DNA of 13,149 nt. Origin: Eisenbergiella sp963559585 (GTDB lineage Bacteria; Bacillota; Clostridia; Lachnospirales; Lachnospiraceae). Below the pieces are notes generated by a model. It was given only the letters and a program-made list of their open reading frames with translations, made no database searches and had not been told where the DNA came from. Location of the stretch: assembly GCA_963559585.1 (NCBI GenBank), contig CAUWLJ010000096.1, positions 1-13,149 on the forward strand, given 5' to 3'. Numbering within the stretch: the stretch's first letter is position 1; each line of letters opens with the position of its first letter. The position numbers and the translations under genes were made by a program. This document shows positions 8,426-13,149 of this stretch, piece by piece.

Positions 8426-9109
8426 TCAGTCCCTCCTTTTCTGATCATCTATGATGCGTCCGTCCTCCAGGGTGAGGATGCGTCCGGCCTCCAGCGCCGC
8501 TTTTTCATCGTGGGTGACCATCAGGATGGTCTGCTTCAGGGTGCGGCTGGACAGCTTGAGCAGATCCATGATCTCCCTGGAATTGCGCTGATCCAGGTTG
8601 CCGGTGGGTTCATCCGCCAGAAGGATGGCGGGACGGCAGATCAGCGCCCTGGCAATGGCGCCCCGCTGCTGCTGGCCGCCGGAGAGCTGATGGGGCATGG
8701 CGTCCAGACGATCCTCCAGCCCCAGGATACGCACCAGCTGGTCAAAATAGGCGGGATCCGGCTTCCTTTTATCCAGAAGCAGGGGCATCAGGATGTTGCG
8801 CTGCAGTGTCAGGGTGGGGATCAGGTTGTAGAACTGATAGACCAGACCAACCTTCCTCCGTCTGAAAATGGCGGCCTGGGCCGGCCGCAGTCTGCTGATG
8901 TCAACGCCGTCCACCGTCACCGTCCCGGAGGTGGGCTGATCCACACTGCCAAGGATATGGAGCAGGGTGGATTTGCCGGAGCCCGAGGAGCCTGTGACGG
9001 CGGTAAACTCCCCGGCCTCCACGGAAAGGTCGATCCCGCCCAGGGCCTTCACCTGTCCCGGCCCCTTGCCGTAGATTTTGGTCACTTTGCTGCATTTGAG
9101 AATTTCCAT
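8426..9109 (-). CDS. ABC transporter ATP-binding protein, MacB/LolD type
   Basis: This 227-residue cytoplasmic ATPase has all the expected motifs. Walker A is GSSGSGKST (40-48), the Q-loop Gln is 92 (VYQFYNLIPTLT), the signature is LSGGQQQR (142-149), Walker B is ILLADE (162-167) followed by PTGNLD, and the switch His is 200 (VTHDE). The start is taken as ATG 9109 (MEILKCSKVTKIYG), which fits the family's usual N-terminus. Its ribosome site is poor: AAAGG lies about 13 nt upstream. ATG 9121 is a nearby alternative, and the open frame continues to 9271 through what looks like promoter DNA. Its stop is immediately followed by the permease ATG. ATPases of this group pair with FtsX-type permeases. 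Expression is probably driven from the promoter in the 173-bp gap upstream and controlled by the neighbouring two-component system. Confidence 0.92.
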   Translation of the reverse strand: MEILKCSKVTKIYGKGPGQVKALGGIDLSVEAGEFTAVTGSSGSGKSTLLHILGSVDQPTSGTVTVDGVDISRLRPAQAAIFRRRKVGLVYQFYNLIPTLTLQRNILMPLLLDKRKPDPAYFDQLVRILGLEDRLDAMPHQLSGGQQQRGAIARALICRPAILLADEPTGNLDQRNSREIMDLLKLSSRTLKQTILMVTHDEKAALEAGRILTLEDGRIIDDQKRRD

Positions 9110-9222
9110 ATGGAATACCATGCCTTTCTGCCGGCGCCTGCCTGAAAGCGGCAGACGGCGGCGCATTCCAGCCTGCGTCCTGTCTGGAGCGCAGGCCGTC
9201 CCTTTGGTCTGCTGTTGTGCTA

Positions 9223-9256
9223 AGAATACCACCTGAAAGTGACAGTACGGTGACAG
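9223..9256 (-). promoter_or_regulatory. Pho-box-like direct repeat and -10 upstream of the ABC genes
   Basis: On the - strand, CTGTCAC (9256-9250), CGTA, CTGTCAC (9245-9239) form a perfect 7-bp direct repeat with an 11-bp period. Ten bp later comes TATTCT (9228-9223), a 4-of-6 match to the -10 consensus, and no -35 hexamer is recognisable. OmpR/PhoB-family regulators bind such repeats in place of a -35, and the sequence closely resembles the E. coli Pho box. A PhoB-type regulator is encoded 1.5 kb upstream on the same strand, so it is the obvious candidate activator. Transcription would start near 9216, leaving a leader of about 107 nt. Confidence 0.6.
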
Positions 9257-9282
9257 GGCAGGCTTATTCATTCGGACACCCT

Positions 9283-10692
9283 TTAGTGACGGTAAAACCG
9301 GATCTCAAAGCAGGCTCCCCTGGGCAGGCTGCAGGCGGTGAGAATGCCGTTCTGCATTTCCACGATGGATCTGGCCAGAGGAAGTCCGATCCCGATGCCC
9401 TCCGGTGTATGGGGAGGCCTCCCGTCTGTGGGGCGGTCGGCGGCCCGGCGCTCCCGGGGCAGATGACAGCCTTGGGGCAGTTGTCTGCCCCGGTAAAAGC
9501 GTTCAAACAGATGGGGGAGATCGCCGGGAGCAAAGCCTGGCCCCTCGTCATGGATACGGATGCGGGTATAGAGAGGGTTTTCCTCATAATCGCAGTGGAC
9601 GGCAGAGCCGGGAGGGGCGTATTCCAGGCAGTTTTTCATCAGATTCATCAGGGCCTCCATGGTCCAGTCCGGGTCCAGGAGGAGGCTGACCGCCCCGGCC
9701 TCCTTCAGGTCTATGGTCACCTCATGCCATTGTGCCAGCTCCTGCAGCTGATCGGAGGCCATGGACAGAAGGGTGAAAACGTCGGTTGGAGCGGGGGAGA
9801 GAGAAAAGGTTCCCGCGTCGATCCTGGCAAGCAGAAGCAGGGATTCCTCCAGATGGGTGAGCCGGGCAAGCTGCCGGTGGATCCGCTCGGCGCACTGCAG
9901 CCCGTCAGGGCTCTGGGGCAGAAGCTGGACGGCAAGGCCGATGGAGGTGACAGGGGTTTTCAGCTGATGGGCGATGTGGGACAGGTTGCGGGCAAAGTTT
10001 TCCCTGGCCCTGCAGGCTTCCTCCCGGGTCTGATACAGGCTGGTGACCGTCTTGTACAGCTCGTCCTCCAGGCGGGAGGCCTCATCCTCCAGGGAGCTTT
10101 GCCGAAAATGGTTCCGGGAATTATTCCGGTATTTTTCCCGGGAATTTTCCCGGAAGCCCACCCGGGAGGGAAGGAACAGGCCGCCCTCCCCGGAACGGAC
10201 CCGCTCCAGATAGGCGGTGAGGGAACGGAGGCGGCGCTGGTGTATGCGGTGCATCAGAAGGAGGGCGGCGGGAAAAAGGAGTAAACCGGGCAGAAGGGCC
10301 GCCGCGGAGGAAAAAAGAAGGAAGCTGTGGGAGGAGCCGGCGAAGTGGCTGGCACGGTAGCCCCTGGCGGTGAGAAAGCCGGAGGGGGAGAAAGCCGTCC
10401 GGGAGGCGGAGGACGGCTTCGCAGAGGAGAATATCCGGGAGGCGGATCGCGTCCGGAGTGAGGACGCCTGGTAGGCGCTTTCCGCCTTTACCGCCTGAAG
10501 GATTTGATTTTCCGCCTCCGGCATGCTTTCCGATATTCTGGTGCATACCCGGTCCAGAAGGAGAAACTGTTCCTGCTCGTACTGCCTGCTAAGAAGCAGG
10601 GAACAGATTCCGGTGCAGAGCAGGCAGGAGGCGAGCGAAAGGAGCAGACAGGGGATGAGGGGAAGCTTTTTTTCGGAAAATATGTGTGCCAT
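9283..10692 (-). CDS. Two-component sensor histidine kinase
   Basis: This 469-residue membrane kinase is the partner of the response regulator upstream. Membrane helices lie at about 10-34 and 124-147, enclosing an extracytoplasmic region of about 90 residues rich in Ser and Arg. A cytoplasmic linker (about 150-230) holds a four-residue repeat (see 10100-10171). The dimerisation/phosphoacceptor helix carries NLSHIAHQLKTPVTS (236-250), with His242 the likely phosphorylated residue. The catalytic domain has an N box (NLMKNCLEYA, Asn354), G1 (DEGPGF, 382-387), F box (LFERFY, 395-400) and G2 (GIGIGLPLA, 432-440). About 30 residues between the F box and G2 make a longer ATP lid than usual. The start ATG 10692 has AGAGGT 4 nt upstream. 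The loop is too long for the intramembrane-sensing BceS class. The signal is unknown. Confidence 0.92.
   Translation of the reverse strand: MAHIFSEKKLPLIPCLLLSLASCLLCTGICSLLLSRQYEQEQFLLLDRVCTRISESMPEAENQILQAVKAESAYQASSLRTRSASRIFSSAKPSSASRTAFSPSGFLTARGYRASHFAGSSHSFLLFSSAAALLPGLLLFPAALLLMHRIHQRRLRSLTAYLERVRSGEGGLFLPSRVGFRENSREKYRNNSRNHFRQSSLEDEASRLEDELYKTVTSLYQTREEACRARENFARNLSHIAHQLKTPVTSIGLAVQLLPQSPDGLQCAERIHRQLARLTHLEESLLLLARIDAGTFSLSPAPTDVFTLLSMASDQLQELAQWHEVTIDLKEAGAVSLLLDPDWTMEALMNLMKNCLEYAPPGSAVHCDYEENPLYTRIRIHDEGPGFAPGDLPHLFERFYRGRQLPQGCHLPRERRAADRPTDGRPPHTPEGIGIGLPLARSIVEMQNGILTACSLPRGACFEIRFYRH
10100..10171 (-). repeat. 12-bp degenerate tandem repeat inside the kinase gene
   Basis: About six units of 12 bp with a TTCCGGGA-like core run across 10100-10171 (for example 10112-10123, 10124-10135, 10136-10147). 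They encode the four-residue series SRVG, FREN, SREK, YRNN, SRNH, FRQS at residues 176-199. The array keeps frame and sits between the second membrane helix and the phosphoacceptor helix. Confidence 0.6.
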
Positions 10693-10707
10693 GTTTACCT
10701 CTTTTCC

Positions 10708-10721
10708 GCCGCGAGAGCGGC
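10708..10721 (-). other. Small hairpin in the regulator-kinase gap
   Basis: GCCGC and GCGGC form a 5-bp stem around a 4-base loop, 15 bp upstream of the kinase ATG and just before its ribosome site. No T-run follows on the - strand, so it is not a convincing terminator. It may tune kinase translation or mRNA processing. The rest of the 83-bp gap shows nothing clear. Confidence 0.3.
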
Positions 10722-10775
10722 ATTTGGCTCAGAAAACCATCCCGTTCAGGTTATCTTTCACCGACAGGACAGCGC

Positions 10776-11456
10776 TCAGTCCTCCTCCATCCGGTAGCCG
10801 AAGCTGCGTACCGTTTTCAGGCAGGAGGGATTGTGCAGCTTTTCGCGCAGCCGCTTGATGGTTACGGTGAGGGTATTGTCGTTTACGAAGCAGCCGTTCT
10901 GATCCCAGATCTGCTCCAGCAGCCGTGCTCTGGTAAGAGTTTGTCCCTGGTGGGTAAGAAACAGGAGGAGAAGCTGGTATTCCGGCTGACTGAGGGAGAC
11001 TTCTTTTCCCTGGCAGAAAACTTTCATTTTCTCCTGATCCAGCAGGATAGGGCCGCAGGAGAGCGCCTGTTCCTGTCCGTCAGGAACCCGGACGCGGCGC
11101 AGGACGGCCCGCAGCCGGGAGTGAAGCACTTCAGGGGAAAAGGGCTTGGTGACATAATCGTCCGCACCCTCCTCCAGCCCCTCCACCATGTCCCGGGGAT
11201 CGTCCCGCACCGTGATCAGGATTACGGGAAGACGGCTCCAGCGGGAACGGATGTGCCGGCAGAGCTGCAGCCCTGTGCCATCCGGCAGGTTCCAGTCGGC
11301 CAGCACTGCCTGAGGGAGCTTCTGCTCCAGCGCCTCCTTCAGGGAGGCGGACGTATCAAAGCAGGCCACCCTCCAGCCCTTTGTTTCCAGGTACTCTTTT
11401 ACCAGGCAGGCCAGCTCCCGGTCATCCTCCGCATAATAAAGCTCCTCACAGCTCAT
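10776..11456 (-). CDS. OmpR/PhoB-family response regulator
   Basis: This 226-residue cytoplasmic DNA-binding protein has a receiver domain at residues about 1-118. The acidic pair is Asp11-Asp12, the phosphoacceptor is Asp54 (VLADWNLPDG), the conserved Thr is 82 (VILITV) and the Lys is 104 (YVTKPFSPE). A winged-helix output domain follows at about 130-226 (SLSQPEYQLLLLFL, ending TVRSFGYRMEED), typical of the OmpR/PhoB class. The start ATG 11456 has AGAGGA upstream. It overlaps the end of the Crp/Fnr gene by 11 bp, so the two are probably translated together. The kinase follows after 83 bp. The CTGTCAC direct repeat before the ABC genes is its likely operator, which is an inference from position and from the repeat type bound by this class. 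Confidence 0.94.
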   Translation of the reverse strand: MSCEELYYAEDDRELACLVKEYLETKGWRVACFDTSASLKEALEQKLPQAVLADWNLPDGTGLQLCRHIRSRWSRLPVILITVRDDPRDMVEGLEEGADDYVTKPFSPEVLHSRLRAVLRRVRVPDGQEQALSCGPILLDQEKMKVFCQGKEVSLSQPEYQLLLLFLTHQGQTLTRARLLEQIWDQNGCFVNDNTLTVTIKRLREKLHNPSCLKTVRSFGYRMEED

Positions 11457-12126
11457 GAAAATCCTCTCCCTTCTGTATCAGATGAAAATGATTCCGTCTT
11501 GTCACAAGCAGCCCCTCCCTCTGCATTTTTCCAAGCTCCGCGCTCATGGCGCTGCGGTCAACACCCAGATAGTCCGCAAGCTGCTGGCGGTTGAAGGGGA
11601 TGGTGAAATCCCGCCGCCCCTGCATGGATGCCTGGAAGGACAGATAGGACAGGAGCCGTCCGCGGATGGATTTTGACGAGGTATGGAGCATTCTCCGGGA
11701 CAGGCTCAGATTTTTGTGTGCCAGAAGCCTCAGAAGATTGCGGATCAGCAGGCTGTGGCAGGCACAGGCGCGGGGACAGACATTTTCCATCCGTCCTGCG
11801 TCCAGAAAAAGAATCCGGGAGGCTTCCGCCGCGGCAGCGGAAACCATCATGGGCTCGCCCGGCAGGCAGGCGTAGGTCTCCGCAAAGACCATACCCGGCT
11901 CCACACTGTCCAGTACGCTGTGTCTGCCCCACAGGTCGTCGTTTTCAATAGAAATGCGTCCGGAAAGAACCATCCCCATGCAGGCGGCGGAATCGCCCAT
12001 ACGGAAGATGACTTCACCCTTTGAATAGTTTTTTTCCCTGGCATTCAGACAGCCAAGCATGTCTTTTACGTCAGCTTCTTCCATACCCTGAAAAAGAAGG
12101 GTTTTCGTTAAAAAAGAGTAATCCAT
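11446..12126 (-). CDS. Crp/Fnr-family regulator, HcpR-like
   Basis: This 226-residue cytoplasmic regulator has a cNMP-binding-like beta-barrel domain at about 10-112 (KGEVIFRMGDSAACMGMVLSG lies at 36-56), a linking helix at about 113-150 and a helix-turn-helix at about 178-205 (FNRQQLADYLGVDRSAMSAEL). The cAMP-contacting residues of true CRP are not evident, so it probably senses something else. The Fnr N-terminal Cys cluster is also absent, although CPRACAC (117-123) holds three close cysteines. Anaerobes' HcpR proteins belong to this superfamily and control hcp and a ferredoxin gene in response to nitrosative stress. The divergent ferredoxin here supports that reading but does not prove it. 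The start ATG 12126 has AAGGGG upstream. A perfect palindrome 41-58 bp upstream of its start codon is the likely operator. Confidence 0.88.
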   Translation of the reverse strand: MDYSFLTKTLLFQGMEEADVKDMLGCLNAREKNYSKGEVIFRMGDSAACMGMVLSGRISIENDDLWGRHSVLDSVEPGMVFAETYACLPGEPMMVSAAAAEASRILFLDAGRMENVCPRACACHSLLIRNLLRLLAHKNLSLSRRMLHTSSKSIRGRLLSYLSFQASMQGRRDFTIPFNRQQLADYLGVDRSAMSAELGKMQREGLLVTRRNHFHLIQKGEDFHEL

Positions 12127-12166
12127 GGCAGCCCCTTCATAAAATCATGATTTGAAAAAACACAAA

Positions 12167-12184
12167 ATGTTGTACAAACAACAT
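12167..12184. promoter_or_regulatory. 7-4-7 palindromic operator, probably for the Crp/Fnr regulator
   Basis: ATGTTGT (12167-12173), ACAA, ACAACAT (12178-12184) is a perfect inverted repeat with the size and spacing of Crp/Fnr-family sites. It lies between the regulator gene and the ferredoxin gene. Its centre, 12175.5, is about 41.5 bp upstream of the predicted ferredoxin start and within the first 25 transcribed bases of the predicted regulator transcript. Confidence 0.72.
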
Positions 12185-12210
12185 ACAATTCCCATTTATC
12201 CTATTATACT
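12182..12210 (+). promoter_or_regulatory. Activator-dependent promoter for the ferredoxin gene
   Basis: TATACT at 12205-12210 matches the -10 consensus at 5 of 6. The -35 position 17 bp upstream holds CATACA, a poor match partly inside the palindrome, as expected for a promoter that needs an activator. The start would be near 12217. Confidence 0.55.
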
Positions 12211-12226
12211 GTGCCCGTAAAGTCAA
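12198..12226 (-). promoter_or_regulatory. Promoter for the Crp/Fnr regulator gene
   Basis: On the - strand TTGACT (12226-12221; 5 of 6) and TAGGAT (12203-12198; 4 of 6) are 17 bp apart. Transcription would start near 12191, so the palindrome falls at about +8 to +25, where binding would block the regulator's own transcription. This promoter overlaps the opposing ferredoxin promoter. Confidence 0.5.
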
Positions 12227-12244
12227 ATAAAAGTTTAGAGACAT

Positions 12245-12369
12245 CGGAGCCTGCAGGGAGAACAGATTGAAAATAAGCCTGATGGCTGATTTTCAATCAA
12301 CAGTTTTGTGCCGGAGCGTCACAAAACTGTGGGGATCGCAGGCGAAGCTGAAACGCTCCGGCAAGGAGG
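12245..12369 (+). ncRNA. Structured 5' leader with possible pseudoknot or switch
   Basis: Within the predicted leader are several helices. A closing helix is GCCTGC (12249-12254) with GCAGGC (12338-12343). A hairpin has GATTGAAAAT (12265-12274) and ATTTTCAATC (12289-12298), with an inner AGCC/GGCT stem and TGAT loop. A second hairpin has ACAGTTTTGTG (12300-12310) and CACAAAACTGT (12320-12330). The 9-base loop of the second hairpin, plus two flanking bases (12309-12319), is exactly complementary to 12353-12363, which touches the ribosome site AGGAGG (12364-12369). A second CGGAGC at 12245-12250 could compete for the same target. This looks like a three-way junction with a pseudoknot or alternative pairing that controls translation. 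I do not recognise it as a known riboswitch class, and the fold is by eye. Confidence 0.55.
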
Positions 12370-12374
12370 AAAAT

Positions 12375-13061
12375 ATGGTTAGAAAGATAATCAGGATTCA
12401 GGAAGAAAAATGCAGCGGCTGCGGCCTGTGCGCCCAGGCCTGCCACGAGGGGGCCATCGGTATGGTGGACGGAAAGGCAAGACTGCTGAGGGAGGATTAC
12501 TGCGACGGTCTGGGCGACTGCCTGCCGGCCTGCCCTATGGGGGCGATTTCCTTCGAGGAAAGGGAGGCCCCGGCCTACGATGAGGCTGCGGTACTGGCTG
12601 CGAAAGCAGGAAAAACGGCGGGAGCGGCTGATAGAAGAAAGGAACAGGGTCATCCCGGGGCGGAGCAGGGAAGCCCGGAGGCAGACGCTCCGGCTCCCTC
12701 ACAGCTTCGCCAGTGGCCCGTCCAGATCAGGCTTGCCCCCGTCCGCGCCCCCTATTATCATCAGGCAGAGCTTCTGGTGGCGGCGGACTGTACCGCCTAC
12801 GCCTACGGAAGCTTTCATCAGGATTTCATGCGAAACAGGGTGACGCTGATCGGCTGTCCCAAGCTGGACGGCGTGGATTACACCGAGAAGCTTACGCAGA
12901 TCCTTATGGAAAACGAGATCAGAAGCCTTACCGTGCTGCGGATGGAGGTGCCCTGCTGCGGCGGGATTGAGCACGCCGCAGTGAACGCTCTGAAAAACAG
13001 CGGCAGAAGGATCCCCTGGCAGGTGGTGACCATTTCCACGGAGGGACGGATCCTGAACTGA
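12375..13061 (+). CDS. FrdX-like 4Fe-4S ferredoxin-domain protein of hcp loci
   Basis: This 228-residue cytoplasmic redox protein has a ferredoxin-like domain at residues 1-60. The first cluster motif is complete: Cys13, 16, 19 and 23 (CSGCGLCAQAC). The second is atypical: Cys43, 49 and 53 (CDGLGDCLPACP), lacking one of four ligands. A low-complexity Ala/Gly/Glu linker (about 64-108) leads to a second domain (WPVQIRLAPVRAPYYHQA, 114-131) with further cysteines at 139, 161 and 194-195 (VPCCGG). Proteins of this type, from memory, accompany hcp and are called FrdX in HcpR studies; they may pass electrons to Hcp. The start ATG 12375 has AAGGAGG at 12363-12369; the longer open frame to 12267 runs through the structured leader. 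No hcp gene is visible, but the window ends 88 bp downstream. Confidence 0.85.
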   Translation: MVRKIIRIQEEKCSGCGLCAQACHEGAIGMVDGKARLLREDYCDGLGDCLPACPMGAISFEEREAPAYDEAAVLAAKAGKTAGAADRRKEQGHPGAEQGSPEADAPAPSQLRQWPVQIRLAPVRAPYYHQAELLVAADCTAYAYGSFHQDFMRNRVTLIGCPKLDGVDYTEKLTQILMENEIRSLTVLRMEVPCCGGIEHAAVNALKNSGRRIPWQVVTISTEGRILN

Positions 13062-13127
13062 GAGGAACGGGAGAAAATCTGCCGGCACATCTTTGGTAAC
13101 AGTTCAGCCCGCGCCCATTCGCAAAAC

Positions 13128-13144
13128 GCCCCTACGGGGCTTTC
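13128..13144 (+). terminator. Possible short terminator after the ferredoxin gene
   Basis: GCCCC-TAC-GGGGC (13128-13140) is a perfect 5-bp GC hairpin followed by TTTCC. The T-run is short, so termination may be weak, and it could instead be part of an intergenic repeat cut by the window end. The 66 bp between the ferredoxin stop and this hairpin contain nothing else I can identify. Confidence 0.35.
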
Positions 13145-13149
13145 CGCTG

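Noticed and set aside
9110..9271. N-terminal extension of the ABC ATPase to 9271
   Set aside because: The extra 54 residues resemble no family N-terminus and would overlap the direct-repeat promoter.
9217..10284. 355-codon open frame on the + strand opposite the kinase
   Set aside because: Antisense to all kinase motifs and with Gly/Gln/Pro-rich composition; it also begins inside the ABC promoter region.
10761..10774. CTGTCCTGTC repeat in the regulator-kinase gap as a second Pho-box-like site
   Set aside because: The two CTGTC units are adjacent, not on an 11-bp period, partly precede the regulator's stop, and no good -10 follows at the right distance.
10686..11594. 302-codon open frame on the + strand opposite the response regulator
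   Set aside because: Antisense to a complete receiver/winged-helix gene and spans three genes on the other strand.
12267..12374. N-terminal extension of the ferredoxin gene, or a leader peptide, from 12267
   Set aside because: The region is two perfect hairpins, the ferredoxin N-terminus fits ATG 12375, and no ribosome site precedes 12267.

Overview
The window looks like chromosomal DNA from a fairly GC-rich Lachnospiraceae-type member of the Clostridia. I infer this from strong AGGAGG ribosome sites, a DUF5717/DUF5716-like gene pair of the kind I associate with that family, and a ferredoxin with a divergent Crp/Fnr regulator of the kind found beside hcp (hybrid cluster protein) genes in anaerobes. 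No database search was possible, so all family names come from motif recognition and memory.

Region 1 (1-5984, + strand) is one operon of three tightly packed genes. It encodes a 1230-residue protein with beta domains flanking a long helical solenoid, a 451-residue actin/Hsp70-fold ATPase-like protein, and a 276-residue TPR-like protein. An extended -10 promoter precedes the first gene. The second starts 15 bp after the first, and the third overlaps the second by ATGA. The set resembles a chaperone or scaffold with helical-repeat partners, but I know of no assigned function. It is followed at once by a short fragment of an O6-alkylguanine-DNA alkyltransferase gene (5981-6095), a relic that marks a rearrangement point.

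Region 2 (6137-12126, - strand) reads, in transcription order: an HcpR-like Crp/Fnr regulator, an OmpR/PhoB response regulator (overlapping it by 11 bp), a histidine kinase, an ABC ATPase and a large two-FtsX-domain ABC permease. A 173-bp gap before the ATPase gene carries an 11-bp-period direct repeat, CTGTCAC-N4-CTGTCAC, exactly 10 bp upstream of a -10-like hexamer. That is the layout of a promoter activated by a PhoB-type response regulator, so the two-component system probably switches on the transporter from there.

Region 3 (12127-13149) holds divergent, overlapping promoters around a perfect 7-4-7 palindrome. The palindrome is centred at about -41.5 of the rightward promoter, the class II activator position, and lies just downstream of the predicted leftward start, where binding would repress the regulator's own gene. 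The rightward transcript begins with a leader of about 158 nt. The leader has two perfect hairpins, a closing helix, and an 11-base match between one hairpin loop and the sequence touching the ribosome site of the ferredoxin gene. This riboswitch-like architecture and the Region 1 operon are the best candidates for undescribed biology here.

No gap exceeds 300 bp. I saw no tRNA, rRNA, CRISPR array, transposase or replication origin.
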